Below, in pieces: positions 36,465 through 45,757 of a DNA stretch of 64,000 bases. Position 1 is the stretch's first letter; each line of letters opens with the position of its first letter. The notes beneath the pieces were generated by a model that saw only the letters and a list, made by a program, of their open reading frames with translations, did not search any database and had not been told where the DNA came from. The DNA comes from Pseudomonadota bacterium. Lineage in GTDB: Bacteria; Pseudomonadota; Gammaproteobacteria; Acidithiobacillales; Acidithiobacillaceae. Both the position numbers and the translations under genes were made by a program. The DNA lies in assembly GCA_021821885.1 (NCBI GenBank), contig JAKARO010000007.1:1-64000 (forward strand), in the 5' to 3' direction.

Positions 36465-38993
36465 CTAGCGGTACCAGAAAATACTGCTGTTTTCCAGGGG
36501 AATCCGGCACAGCGGATGGCAGGGAACGATGCGGGGGGTATACACCTCCGGAGAACGGGCCGCAGGAACATCGCAGCGGTAGGTGAAGCCGTTGGTGGCT
36601 CCGGTCAGCGCCTCCCCGCGGACCATGGAATGGATTTCGGCTCCCCCCCCAGGCTCGGAATTTTCGGCATAGAGCTGGACGTCCACGGCGTCTGGCCCGA
36701 TATCATCCAGATAGACATGCATCTGGAAATGGTGGGTTTCTCCGTCGGTCTCCCGGTGCAGCTCTCCGAAGCGCAGGCTCTGCCAGTGGTCATGGAGTCG
36801 CTCCTGCCAGGCCGAAATGCTGGCTCTTGCCTCGGGGCCGCTGCGTTCCTGCAGCATTCCGGCGGCAGGGAGATACAGGTCGCGGACGTATTCCTGGAGC
36901 ATCCGGTTGCTGCTGAACCGTGGCGTAAGCTGGGCCATGCTTTCCCGCATCCGGGATATCCAGCCGCAGGGACATCCGTTGGCATCCCGGCCCTGGTAGA
37001 AGAGAGGAATCACTTCCTCTTCCAGCTGCCGGTACAGGGTACCGGCCTCCTCCCAGTCCCAGGCCGGATCCCCGTCGTGCTCCTGCCGGTCCCCAATCGC
37101 CCAGCCGAGTTCCGGAGAATAGGCCTCGGCCCACCATCCGTCGAGTTCGGAAAGGTTGAGTCCGCCGTTGACCAGCACCTTCATACCGCTTGTACCACTG
37201 GCCTCCCATGGACGGCGGGGTGTGTTGATCCAGAGATCGACCCCCTGGACCAGCTGTTCGGCAACGAGCATGTCGTAATCGGCGATAAAGACAATCCGGC
37301 CGAAGAGGTCAGGATGCTGGCGGATAAACCGGGTCCACTCCTCGATCATCTGTTTTCCCGTCCCGTCCTGTGGATGGGCCTTGCCGGCTATGAGCATCTG
37401 GACAGGATAGTGGGGATTGGACAGGATCCGGTGCAGCCTGTCCGGATCGGCCAGCAGCAGGTTGGGCCGCTTGTATGCCGTAAAGCGGCGCGCAAATCCG
37501 ATGGTCAGGGTATTCGGATCCAGGGCAGAACGGGCGGCCTCCAGCTCTGGCTGGGGGCGGTGCGCGGCGGCCAGCTGGCGCTGGAGGTGCTCCCGCGCAA
37601 ACCGGATTGCATTCCGCCGCGACACGCTGCGCAGGTTCCAGAGTTCCCGGTCGCTGGCTGCCCGGAACTGCTCCGAGATTTTTTCCAGATCCCCCGTCCA
37701 GCGCGACTGGCCACACCGCCGGGCCCAGAGGGCATCCGCCTCCGCGGAGTCCCAGGACGGTACATGGACGCCATTGGTTACCGATATCACGGGCACTTCG
37801 GCAATGGGCCAGCGGGGGAAAAGGGGCTGGAACAGGCGCCGGCTGACCTCGCCATGGAGGCGGCTGACCCCATTCACCAGGATACTGCCGCGGACCGCAA
37901 GCCAGGCCATGTTGAAGGGTTCTTCAGGATCGCCAGGATTTTCCCGGCCCAGGGCCAGCACCTGTCCGATTTCAATCCCGAACGTCTGTGGGGCTCCCTC
38001 GACATAGCGCGCAAGAAGATCCGGGTCGAAACGGTCAAATCCGGCGGCGACCGGCGTATGGGTGGTAAACACATTGCCCGCCCGGGTCGCGTTCAGGGCT
38101 TCCGGAAAACTGGTTCCGTGGTCGTGCATGTGGCTGAAGGCCCTGGCCAGAATGGCGAAGGCCGCATGCCCCTCATTAAGATGGCAGATGTCTGGCGCAA
38201 CGCCAAGGCGGCGCAGGAGCATCCATCCACCGATGCCGAGGCAGATTTCCTGCTGGAGCCGCATCTCCGGTCCCCCACCGTACAGCTCGGCGGTTATGCC
38301 CCGGTCGGCGGGACTGTTCAGGGGGTCGTTGCTGTCGAGGAGGTAGAGGCGGACCCGGCCTACCTGTACCTGCCAGGCCCGCAGGGCCACGGATCGCCCG
38401 GGGAAGGGAATGTCCACGCGCAGCCACTGGCCCTCGTGGTCACGCACAGGGGTAACGGGCAGCTGGGTAGGGTCGTTGTAGGGGTACAGTTCCAGCTGCC
38501 GGCCAGCATCGTCCAGACTCTGGCGGAAATAGCCCTGCTGCCAGAGCAGGCCAATGCCGGTCATCGGGATGCCGAGGTCACTGGCCGTTTTCAGGCAGTC
38601 TCCGGCAAGGATGCCGAGTCCGCCCGAATAGACCGGAAGCGCCTCGGAAAGTCCGAATTCCATGCTGAAATAGGCGACTTTCCGGAAAGGAGGCTGCGCG
38701 TATTTTTTCTGGAACCAGCCCTGGGCCTGCAGGTCTGCCCGCAGCCGTTCCAGGTGGCTTTGCAGCAGGGCAAGAAACTTTTCGTCCCGGGATAGCCGGT
38801 CCAGGGTTTCCGTATCCATGTTCTGGAGAATCAGCCAGGGATTGCGGGTCGCATTCCAGAGCTCCGGGGCAATCTGCCGCCAGAGAATATCGGCGGCATA
38901 GCTCCAGGACCAGCGCAGGTCCATGGCCAGTTCTGTCAGGCCCGTGAGGGAATCGGGCATCTGGGGAAGCAGGTAGCTGGGGGCAATATTCAT
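36465..38993 (-). CDS. glgP: Alpha-glucan (glycogen) phosphorylase
   Basis: An 842-residue GT35 enzyme that releases glucose-1-phosphate from glycogen or maltodextrin. Family blocks: AYFSMEFGLSEALPVYSGGLG near 110, HLNEGHAAFAIL near 285, TTHTPVAAGFDRF near 325, and the pyridoxal-phosphate lysine region RRPWEASGTSGMKVLVNGGL near 605. The N-terminal DUF3417-type segment LRWSWSYAADILWRQI marks the subgroup with an N-terminal extension found in bacteria and archaea. ATG 38993 is preceded by GGAG; the TTG two codons earlier is less likely. It heads a glgP-acs pair. Confidence 0.94.
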   Translation of the reverse strand: MNIAPSYLLPQMPDSLTGLTELAMDLRWSWSYAADILWRQIAPELWNATRNPWLILQNMDTETLDRLSRDEKFLALLQSHLERLRADLQAQGWFQKKYAQPPFRKVAYFSMEFGLSEALPVYSGGLGILAGDCLKTASDLGIPMTGIGLLWQQGYFRQSLDDAGRQLELYPYNDPTQLPVTPVRDHEGQWLRVDIPFPGRSVALRAWQVQVGRVRLYLLDSNDPLNSPADRGITAELYGGGPEMRLQQEICLGIGGWMLLRRLGVAPDICHLNEGHAAFAILARAFSHMHDHGTSFPEALNATRAGNVFTTHTPVAAGFDRFDPDLLARYVEGAPQTFGIEIGQVLALGRENPGDPEEPFNMAWLAVRGSILVNGVSRLHGEVSRRLFQPLFPRWPIAEVPVISVTNGVHVPSWDSAEADALWARRCGQSRWTGDLEKISEQFRAASDRELWNLRSVSRRNAIRFAREHLQRQLAAAHRPQPELEAARSALDPNTLTIGFARRFTAYKRPNLLLADPDRLHRILSNPHYPVQMLIAGKAHPQDGTGKQMIEEWTRFIRQHPDLFGRIVFIADYDMLVAEQLVQGVDLWINTPRRPWEASGTSGMKVLVNGGLNLSELDGWWAEAYSPELGWAIGDRQEHDGDPAWDWEEAGTLYRQLEEEVIPLFYQGRDANGCPCGWISRMRESMAQLTPRFSSNRMLQEYVRDLYLPAAGMLQERSGPEARASISAWQERLHDHWQSLRFGELHRETDGETHHFQMHVYLDDIGPDAVDVQLYAENSEPGGGAEIHSMVRGEALTGATNGFTYRCDVPAARSPEVYTPRIVPCHPLCRIPLENSSIFWYR

Positions 38994-39091
38994 GGGCAAA
39001 CTCCGGACAGGGCCTTGCGGCCGGCGGGGTAAACGGTTTCCCCGGTTTCATTCTAGCCGAATATGGCCGGGCGCCGCTCCTGCCGCCGGAA

Positions 39092-39100
39092 TGCTATACT
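39092..39100 (+). promoter_or_regulatory. Extended -10 promoter for the dehydrogenase gene
   Basis: TGCTATACT (extended -10 with TATACT at 39095-39100) lies 30 bases before the ATG at 39130. A clear -35 is lacking, which extended -10 promoters tolerate. Confidence 0.5.
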
Positions 39101-39129
39101 CACGCGCATGCAGACTTGGGAAAACTGCC

Positions 39130-40518
39130 ATGCCGATCCATGAAACCGACCTTCTCGCCATTGGTGCGGGAGGAGGGGCCTATCCGGCCGCCTTCCGTGT
39201 CGCACAGGCCGGAAAACGGGTAGTCCTGGTCGATCCCCGGGGTGCCATGGGCGGCAACTGCCTGTACGACGGGTGCATTCCTTCCAAGGCCGTGCGGGAA
39301 ACGGCCGGACTGTACATGGACTGGCAGCGGTTCGCGCGGCTGGGGCTGCCCGGGAATGTCCGGCCGGATTACGGGGCGGTTGTCCGGCACAAGGATGCCA
39401 TACAGGAACGCCGTTATGCCCAGCATGCGCAGGAGCTGGCCACGCTTTCCGCTTCTGCGGACATACGTCTGGTCTGCGGCGTAGCCCGGCTGGTGGATCC
39501 CCATACCGTCCGGGTAGAGTCCAGCCTCGGGGAAGAAATGTTCCGCTGCGGCTCTATCCTGATCGCCAGCGGCTCCGAAATCTCCGTCCCTCCGGTCCCT
39601 GGTGCCGGGCTCTGTCTCACGAGCCACGACCTGTACCGTCCGCAGCCTGCCCTGCAGTCCCTGCCGGAACACCTGTGCGTCATCGGTGGAGGCTACATAG
39701 GTCTCGAAACCGCCAGTTTTCTTGCCGCACTGGGCTCCCGGGTGACGCTGCTCCAGAAGGGAGACCAGGTCCTGAACGGGATGGATCCGGGAATGGTACG
39801 GCTTCTGGTCCCCCTGCTGCACCCCAGGATCCGGATCCTGACCGGGGTAGAGGTGGTAGAGATCGTGGCCACGGAAACGGGCCGGCGGGTCCATTACCGG
39901 CAGAACGGGCAACCGCAGTCGGTCGACGCCGATGCGGTCCTGATGGCGGCCGGGCGCCGGCCAGTAATCCCCGAAGGTACCGAGGCCATTGGTATCACGA
40001 CCGCAAGGACTGGCATCCTGGTGGGCCCCACCCTGCAGACCCGGTTTCCGCACATCTACGCCTGCGGGGATGCCAATGGCCGGGTTCCGCTGTTCCATGC
40101 AGCCGTCCGCCAGTCCCTGGTGGCCGCGCACAACATCCTGGGCGGGCACCGGCCACTGGACCAGGCAGATTTCGCCACTGTTCCCACCACCATTTTTACC
40201 ATGCCGGCGGCCGCCTATATTGGCCGGACCCCGGGACGGCCGGACGCCGGGCCGCTGGTGGAGGGCAGTTACGCCTTTTCTGGCGATGCCCGTGCGCAGA
40301 TTCTGGAACGCACGGAGGGGGAAATCCGCCTGTTCTTCGAACCCGGGAGCCTGCGCCTCGCCGGGGCCTGGGTGGTGGGCATTGATGCAGGACAGCTGGT
40401 GGGCCAGATCGGGACCGCCCTCGCCGGGGGGATGACCGCCTACCAGCTGGCCGCCTTTGCCGACCAGCACCCCATGGCGTCCGAAGGGATCGGAAAGGCA
40501 GCCCGAAGCCTTTTCTGA
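39130..40518 (+). CDS. Dihydrolipoyl-dehydrogenase-like disulfide oxidoreductase (E3 candidate)
   Basis: A 462-residue class I flavoprotein disulfide reductase. The FAD site is LLAIGAGGGAYPAAFRVAQ, the redox pair is GGNCLYDGCIPSKAV (C-x4-C), the NAD site is CVIGGGYIGLETASFLAALG and the second FAD motif is IYACGDANGRVPLFHAA. The His-Glu catalytic pair of true E3 (HAHPTLSE) is not obvious: the C-terminal part reads IDAGQLVGQIGTALAGGMTA, where the His is replaced. It could be the E3 of the PDH complex encoded 14 kb away, the only such gene in the window, or a related mercuric- or thiol-reductase-like enzyme. Only plus-strand gene in this block. Confidence 0.75.
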   Translation: MPIHETDLLAIGAGGGAYPAAFRVAQAGKRVVLVDPRGAMGGNCLYDGCIPSKAVRETAGLYMDWQRFARLGLPGNVRPDYGAVVRHKDAIQERRYAQHAQELATLSASADIRLVCGVARLVDPHTVRVESSLGEEMFRCGSILIASGSEISVPPVPGAGLCLTSHDLYRPQPALQSLPEHLCVIGGGYIGLETASFLAALGSRVTLLQKGDQVLNGMDPGMVRLLVPLLHPRIRILTGVEVVEIVATETGRRVHYRQNGQPQSVDADAVLMAAGRRPVIPEGTEAIGITTARTGILVGPTLQTRFPHIYACGDANGRVPLFHAAVRQSLVAAHNILGGHRPLDQADFATVPTTIFTMPAAAYIGRTPGRPDAGPLVEGSYAFSGDARAQILERTEGEIRLFFEPGSLRLAGAWVVGIDAGQLVGQIGTALAGGMTAYQLAAFADQHPMASEGIGKAARSLF

Positions 40519-40540
40519 AGCGGAATCCGGGAACCACAGG

Positions 40541-41983
40541 CTACTCCCGCTCCGGCGTCTTCTCCAGGTCCAGGATCTCCAGCCGGTTGGTCCCTCCGGG
40601 ATGTCCAGGGCCCGGTCCCTGGGTGAGAATGGCCAGCCCGCGGGTAACCCCGCGGGCCCCCAGCCAGGTACGGGCGGCCATTTCCCAGCCCTGCTCCCCG
40701 GGATCCATGTGGACCGGATGGACACCATAGTAGAAGCAGAGCCTCTGGCAGACGGCTTCGGAACGGCAGAGGGCAAGAATCCAGGTTTTCAGGCGGAAGC
40801 GGGAGATGCGGACCGCGGTAGCTCCGCTTTCCGTGGGTGCGAGAACAAAACGCGGATGGAGCATGCGGGCCGCAGCCTGCACGTCGCAGGCGATGACCGA
40901 TTCGACCAGCCGGGTGGAAGAGGCCGCTGCCACACAGGGCGGGTCCTCTTGCTGGAGCCCGGATCCCTCCACCCCTGCCGCAATGCGGACCAGCATCCGG
41001 ACGCTGTCCACCGGATGTGCCCCGATGGCGGACTCCTCGGAAAGCATGACGCCATCGGTCCCGTCGAGAATGGCGTTGGCCACGTCCGTCACTTCGGCCC
41101 GGGTAGGACGGCTGTTCTGGACCATGGACTCGAGCATCTGGGTGGCGGTAATGGCGGCCTTTCCGGCCCGGCGGGCCTCGCGGACCAGACGTTTCTGGAG
41201 GACGGCAATGCCGTGGATGGGGGTTTCTACACCCAGGTCTCCCCGGGCCACCATGATACCGTCTGCCTGGCGGAGAATGTCCCGGAGGTTCAGGAGGGCC
41301 TTCCGCCGCTCGATCTTGGCCACAAGGAACGGACTGTACCCCAGCCGCCGGGCTTCCTCGCGCACTTTCTGGACATCCCCGCCCGTTTCCACAAAGGAGA
41401 TCCCAAGGGCATCGATACCCATGGGGAGAACCCCCGCCAGCAGTTCCAGGTCGCGCTGCGTGACCCCCCCTTCAAGGAGTTCGACTCCGGGAAGATTGAC
41501 ACCCTTGCGCGACCGCAGCATTCCCCCAGAAACCACCCGGCAGAGCAGGCCCTCCTGGTCTGCGGATTCCAGGCGCAGGCGGATAAATCCGTCGGCCAGA
41601 TAGACCGGATCGCCCCGGCGCAGGGGTCTCGCCAGCTCCGGCAGTTCCATCGGGACCAGGATCCGGCCGTTTTCTTCCGCAAAAAAGCCAGGACTGAGCA
41701 GGACCTGCGCACCCCGCCGGAGAAACAGCGGTTCCGGGAGCTCACCTATCCGGATTTTGGGTCCTGGCAGATCCGCGAGGATCGCAACCCGGCGGCCGAG
41801 TGTCTGCGCGGCATCCCGGATCCGCCGGATGCGGGCCTGCTGCGCGGCGGGTTCCCCGTGGGCCAGGTTGATCCTGGCCACGTTCATCCCGGCCCGGACC
41901 ATGCGCGTAAGCACCTGCGGGGAATCCGAGGCCGGGCCGATGGTACAGATGATCCGGGTGCGCTGCCGCGCCAGGCCCTTCAT
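40541..41983 (-). CDS. pyk: Pyruvate kinase
   Basis: A 480-residue glycolytic enzyme (PEP + ADP to pyruvate + ATP). Blocks: RTRIICTIGPASDSPQVL at the start, MNVARINLAHGEP, ILADLPGPKIRIGE, KIERRKALLNL, GIMVARGDLGVETP and KAAITATQMLESMV. The sequence around the active-site Lys and the Mg-binding Glu/Asp (E in KIER, D in ARGDLG) is intact. It is shorter in regulation motifs at the C-terminus, as in several proteobacteria. Start ATG 41983 overlaps the aldolase stop in ATGA. Upstream in-frame ORF is GC-rich noise. Confidence 0.94.
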   Translation of the reverse strand: MKGLARQRTRIICTIGPASDSPQVLTRMVRAGMNVARINLAHGEPAAQQARIRRIRDAAQTLGRRVAILADLPGPKIRIGELPEPLFLRRGAQVLLSPGFFAEENGRILVPMELPELARPLRRGDPVYLADGFIRLRLESADQEGLLCRVVSGGMLRSRKGVNLPGVELLEGGVTQRDLELLAGVLPMGIDALGISFVETGGDVQKVREEARRLGYSPFLVAKIERRKALLNLRDILRQADGIMVARGDLGVETPIHGIAVLQKRLVREARRAGKAAITATQMLESMVQNSRPTRAEVTDVANAILDGTDGVMLSEESAIGAHPVDSVRMLVRIAAGVEGSGLQQEDPPCVAAASSTRLVESVIACDVQAAARMLHPRFVLAPTESGATAVRISRFRLKTWILALCRSEAVCQRLCFYYGVHPVHMDPGEQGWEMAARTWLGARGVTRGLAILTQGPGPGHPGGTNRLEILDLEKTPERE

Positions 41984-42903
41984 GGGGCCCGGTTCTCCAG
42001 GAGGGCGCAGGCCTCCTCCAGATCCCGGTTCCCGACAACCAGGGCGTGAATCGCCCGGCACAGGGCTACGGCTTCCGGCTGGGACCGCTGGTGCACGTTG
42101 CGGCCGGTCGCGCACCCCGCAGTTCCACCCTCGTGCAGCTGTCCGTACAGGGTGCGCAGAAAATCCCTGGCCGTGGTACCCGGCCCCCCCGCGCAAAGGA
42201 CCTGGGTGCGTCCGGCCGCCGCAACCGCCTCGCCCAACAGCTGCCCCTCGGCCTCTCCGCGGGTGTTCAGGGGAGGATTGACCTTGACAAAATCGGCGCC
42301 CAGACAGGCCGCGAGACCGGCGGCGCCGGCGACCAGATGGGAATCCCGTTCCCGGTCCCCCACGGCCTCACCGCGGGGGTAGGCCCAGATCACCGCCAGA
42401 AGGCCCTCCTGGTGGGCCGCATGGACCAGCCGGGCCGCCTCGGACAGCATGGCCGCCTCATGCCGGGAACCAGGATAGATGGTGTAGCCGACACCGGTGA
42501 TCCGGAGCCCGGAGTAGCGGATGAACTCAAGGACCTGGCCCATGTCCTGCCACTGCAGGCTGAGCGGATCCGGGGCGGTTTTCGGCAGGAGGTTGGTCCT
42601 GCTGTTCAGCTTCAGCAGATACGGAATGTCCGGATAGTCCATTCCGTAGCGGGCCACCAGTCCCATCTGGGTCGCAAAACAGCCCACCGGTGCCTCACTG
42701 GCGATCCGGAACAGGTGTTCCGGATCGGCATCGTCGGCCGCAGTGTCCCCACCGACAAAATCGTCGTTCAGGTGCTCGGCTTTCTGGTCCCCCGCCATGA
42801 GAAAGAGCCTCCGGCTTTCCTGCGTGACCAGGTGGTAGTGCTCCTCCCAGCGATGGCGGGCAGACAGCGGGATGCCTGCCGGGGCAGCGGGTATCAGGTC
42901 CAT
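41980..42903 (-). CDS. fbaB: Class I fructose-bisphosphate aldolase (DeoC/FbaB type)
   Basis: A 307-residue Schiff-base aldolase. Typical archaeal/FbaB-type features: LFLMAGDQKAEHLNDDF near residue 34, PYLLKLNSRTNL near 93 (a conserved Lys), VGYTIYPGSRHEA near 140, ADFVKVNPPL near 205 (the candidate Schiff-base Lys, in VKV) and LCAGGPGTTARDFL near 235 (phosphate-binding GGP). It would cleave or build fructose-1,6-bisphosphate; direction depends on PfkB and phosphatase activity. It overlaps pyk by four bases and lies 3 bases after the oxidoreductase gene, so the three form one operon. Confidence 0.9.
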   Translation of the reverse strand: MDLIPAAPAGIPLSARHRWEEHYHLVTQESRRLFLMAGDQKAEHLNDDFVGGDTAADDADPEHLFRIASEAPVGCFATQMGLVARYGMDYPDIPYLLKLNSRTNLLPKTAPDPLSLQWQDMGQVLEFIRYSGLRITGVGYTIYPGSRHEAAMLSEAARLVHAAHQEGLLAVIWAYPRGEAVGDRERDSHLVAGAAGLAACLGADFVKVNPPLNTRGEAEGQLLGEAVAAAGRTQVLCAGGPGTTARDFLRTLYGQLHEGGTAGCATGRNVHQRSQPEAVALCRAIHALVVGNRDLEEACALLENRAP

Positions 42904-42906
42904 GGG

Positions 42907-43961
42907 TCAGGCCTCCTGGGGATGCGCGCCAGATTCCTGGCAGAAATGGCGGTGCAGGGCGTCGGTGGTGGCGGCCACGAGGGGATGCAGGGAAGGGGTG
43001 AGCCGGGGCTGGCTGCCAAACTGCATGCCCGCAAGATCGGGAGCCGTTGCGTGCATCTGGATAGCGAGTCCAATGGTGTTCACCAGTTCTCCTGTGGTCG
43101 GCCCACCCAGTACCTGGCCCCCGAGCAGCTGCAGGGAGCCCGCGGCAAAAAGAACACGGCAGTACAGTTCTACCGTACCCGGCAGGGCAGCCGGGTGGTG
43201 GTCCGGCATCCGGGCCTCTCCCACCAGAATGGGAAATCCCTCCCGCTCGGCCTGGGCCTGGGTCATTCCGGCCACGCCAAAAGCGAGACCATCAATCTGG
43301 CTTGCATAGATGCTCACGGTTCCCGCATTGTGCCGGGACTGGCGCAGGGCATAGAGGTTCATGCCGGCAATCCTTCCCTCGGCCGCGGCCTGCGAGGCAA
43401 TCAGCGCATGGTTGGCCCGCCGGGTAAAAAAATCCTGCTTGTGGGCGCAGTCTCCGACAGCAAAGACCCGCGGATCTTCCAGACTGCGCTGGAAGCCATC
43501 AACCCAGACCCCGCCAGACCGGCTGAGAGCCAGTCCCATGTCCCTCGCAAGGTCCACCCGGGGCCGCACCCCGATGGCAATGAGGACGCCATCCACCTCC
43601 AGGGGATCGCGGCCGGACAGTACCACCCGGCCGACACGGGCCGGATCCCCACCGGGCTGCAGGGCTTCCACCCGAACCCCCACATGGACCTGGATCCCCC
43701 GCTGCCGGAGACGCTGTTCCACAGCCAGCGAGGCATCCGTATCAAAGGCGGACTGCATCAGGTGGGGCTGCATCTCCACCAGATGGACCTCGATCCCCCG
43801 CTTGCGGATCTCATCCGCAAATTCAACGCCGATAAAGCCGCCACCAATGATCGCCAGTTTCCGGATGCCGGGAATGACCGTACTGAACAGCCGCTCCAGA
43901 TAGTCATACTCCTTGCGGATGCTGAACACTCCCCCGAGCCCGGTACCTTCGATGGGAGGAA
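42907..43961 (-). pseudogene. FAD-dependent NAD(P)H oxidoreductase, C-terminal part (cut by the IS1595 transposon)
   Basis: This is the 3' three quarters of a CoA-disulfide-reductase/NADH-oxidase-type flavoprotein. Visible are KLAIIGGGFIGVEFADEI (NAD site) near the junction, DGVLIAIGVRPRVDLA, and VFAVGDCAHKQDFFTRR (second FAD motif) and TTGELVNTIGLAI. The N-terminal part lies at 48060-48396 beyond the transposon. Removing 43970-48059 plus one 8-bp target repeat joins TGAENF to IPPIEGTGLGG in frame and gives a 463-residue protein. As it stands the open frame could only start at an internal ATG (43929) and yields no FAD-binding half. The insertion splits the pfkB-fbaB-pyk operon. Confidence 0.88.
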
Positions 43962-43969
43962 TAAAATTT
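43962..43969 (+). repeat. Left target-site duplication of the IS1595 transposon
   Basis: TAAAATTT, identical to 48060-48067. The AT-rich 8-bp repeat is typical of IS1595-family targets. Confidence 0.93.
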
Positions 43970-43993
43970 GGGATTTATATACTTGACTACCTG
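43970..43993 (+). repeat. Terminal inverted repeat, vsr end of the IS1595 transposon
   Basis: GGGATTTATATACTTGAC plus six bases; pairs with the reverse complement of 48036-48059 at 21 of 24 positions. It lies between the vsr stop (43987, inside the repeat) and the target duplicate, so the vsr coding end overlaps the repeat. Confidence 0.92.
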
Positions 43994-44442
43994 CCAGCCG
44001 ATGGCGGGATGGCCCGGAATGCCCCGCGTCCAAAGCGCAGCCACCGTGCCGCCCTGTTGGCCGTTGCATCCAGCGTGCGCGGCTTGAGTGCGCATTCCCA
44101 CACGATCAGCACCCGCCAGCCCAACGTGCGGAGTTCCGCGATCTGACTGCGGTCCCGCTCCTGATTCCTGGCGATCTTCGCCCGCCAATACTCGACGTTG
44201 CTGGCTGGCATCCGGCATCTGCTGCAACCGTGCCAGTGCCATTGACACCCATGCACAAAAACAACCGCGCGATGCCCCGGCAACACCAGATCGGGCGTGC
44301 CCGGCAAAGTGGCGCGATGCAGCCGGTAGCGCAGCCCGCGCGCAAACAACGCCTTGCGCAGCGCCAGTTCGGGCGCAGTGTCTTTCGCCCGAATGCGCGC
44401 CATGATTCGGCTGCGGGTGGCCGTGTCGACGGTATCGGTCAT
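43987..44442 (-). CDS. vsr: Very short patch repair endonuclease
   Basis: A 151-residue Vsr endonuclease, which nicks next to T:G mismatches made by deamination of 5-methylcytosine. Family blocks: TRSRIMARIRAKDTAPELAL, LRYRLHRATLPGTPDLVLPG (catalytic Asp in GTPD), VFVHGCQWHWHGC (metal-binding CxWH-type cluster) and ARNQERDRSQIAELRTLGW, VLIVWECAL. It protects against the mutagenic cost of the linked C5 methyltransferase. It is the last gene of the transposon operon and its stop lies within the terminal repeat. Confidence 0.95.
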   Translation of the reverse strand: MTDTVDTATRSRIMARIRAKDTAPELALRKALFARGLRYRLHRATLPGTPDLVLPGHRAVVFVHGCQWHWHGCSRCRMPASNVEYWRAKIARNQERDRSQIAELRTLGWRVLIVWECALKPRTLDATANRAARWLRFGRGAFRAIPPSAGR

Positions 44443-44454
44443 AGATACGGGCGT

Positions 44455-44766
44455 TCAAGGGGAGGGGTCCACCCACGACCAGCCCTCATTCTCGACGATT
44501 TGATTCTCGCGCAGCATCCGCCACCCCAGGCGTAGCGATTCTGGCCGTGAAGGGGCCGATACCGTGCCTATCGTGCGCTGGATGGTTCCGCCACCCCACT
44601 TGAACCGAAGCGTAACGCGCGATCCTCCATCAACCGGAGAAAGCGCCAGGGATACCGTCACGATGCCGCCCGACTTCGTGCGCATCTTGCGCAACTCGGC
44701 TCCGCCGGCCGCTTTATCCTGTTCCAGGGCGGCTAAGCGATTCTTCGATGGGGGAAACGACCGCAT
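44455..44766 (-). CDS. Unknown 103-residue protein in the RM operon
   Basis: A small protein with a charged N-terminus (RSFPPSKNRLAALEQDKAAG), a beta-rich centre (GIVTVSLALSPVDGGSRVTLRF) and a short Trp-containing tail. It shows no HTH, so it is probably not a classic restriction controller (C protein). It sits 7 bases after the endonuclease and 12 before vsr, so it is translated with both. Function unknown; may be a subunit of the endonuclease or a modulator. Confidence 0.6.
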   Translation of the reverse strand: MRSFPPSKNRLAALEQDKAAGGAELRKMRTKSGGIVTVSLALSPVDGGSRVTLRFKWGGGTIQRTIGTVSAPSRPESLRLGWRMLRENQIVENEGWSWVDPSP

Positions 44767-44773
44767 CAGCGAG

Positions 44774-45754
44774 TTACTCCAAGAAGTGGATTTTCAGGCT
44801 TGGGTCCGTCTCGTGCTCGTCGATTAACTCATTGTAACGGGCGACGAACTCGCCAACCTTTATCCGCCGATCACCGGGCTTGAACAAGCTCAGTTCGAAC
44901 ATATTGGTGGCAATGAACTGCTCGATCTCGAAGATGTCGATACGGCTACCGATCTCGATGTCCTCTGCCAGCGCCTCCGCGACCGCCACGCGGGAATAGA
45001 TGGTTACGATGATGGGCCGCAAACCGTGGCTCAGATTCTCTTTGCACTTCTGCATCAGGAGCGCGGCTGGTGCCGTCGTGACGTGAATGCATACGTCGTT
45101 CAACAAAAAGTCGCCGTGTCGCCCTCCGGCGTCGTTCTGATTTGCGCCGTGATGGCGGGCGGGATCGACACCCAACACCAAGTCGAGCTTCGCGCCGATC
45201 AGGTGTTGCGCAAGCGTGCCGGCGAAATTGAACCCTTGTTGCTGGCGCTGGCGATCCTCGGCCTGCTTCATCAAATGTCGGACCATAGCGCGCAGCCCGA
45301 GCGACGGGTCCAGCTTCAACTCAAACGGCTTGGCGGCGAAGAACTCGCGGACCTTTTCAAGCCAGAACTCCATCAACTCCGGAAGATCGAGGGCGTCATC
45401 AGCCTGGAGTGTGTTCAAAAACTCGATATAGACACGCATATGCTGCGGTGCGCCCCGGTTGGTCCTGCCGACTTCTGTTCCGAGCGACTTGTCGATGCCG
45501 TGGGCCTTGAGGATTTTGTTGATATTCGACCCGCTCAGGTTCTTGACCTGTGTTCCGGCGTCCGCCAGAAAATCATCTGGATTGAGCGGGAACATTGGAG
45601 CCTTGCTCATGAGCGTGTGGGTGATAATCAGGCCCACCCCAAGCGAGCCTTTCCGGCGAAAGTCCGTCTCTGACGCCTTCTTGTGGGTGTTGGCCGCAAT
45701 GAACGCGTCAAATCGTCGACGCAACGCAGCTTTTGACAAACTGGCGTCCGACAT
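44774..45754 (-). CDS. Presumed type II restriction endonuclease (DUF4928-like)
   Basis: A 326-residue protein next to a C5 methyltransferase. From memory it resembles DUF4928 proteins, which accompany such methyltransferases. The segment NDAGGRHGDFLLNDVCIHVT near residue 225-245 could be a PD-(D/E)xK-like core (D in GDFLL, E/H-type partner less clear), followed by HVTTAPAALLMQKCKENL. The N-terminal half is helical with RRRFDAFIAANTHKKASETD at the start, plausible for DNA binding. It overlaps nothing and is 3 bases from the methyltransferase stop. Restriction activity is inferred from context, not shown. Confidence 0.65.
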   Translation of the reverse strand: MSDASLSKAALRRRFDAFIAANTHKKASETDFRRKGSLGVGLIITHTLMSKAPMFPLNPDDFLADAGTQVKNLSGSNINKILKAHGIDKSLGTEVGRTNRGAPQHMRVYIEFLNTLQADDALDLPELMEFWLEKVREFFAAKPFELKLDPSLGLRAMVRHLMKQAEDRQRQQQGFNFAGTLAQHLIGAKLDLVLGVDPARHHGANQNDAGGRHGDFLLNDVCIHVTTAPAALLMQKCKENLSHGLRPIIVTIYSRVAVAEALAEDIEIGSRIDIFEIEQFIATNMFELSLFKPGDRRIKVGEFVARYNELIDEHETDPSLKIHFLE

Positions 45755-45757
45755 GAG

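Noticed and set aside
36516-38795. A 759-codon plus-strand frame
   Set aside because: Antisense shadow of glgP.
42046-43986. A 646-codon plus-strand frame
   Set aside because: Antisense to fbaB and to the oxidoreductase C-terminal part, and it ends within the transposon repeat.
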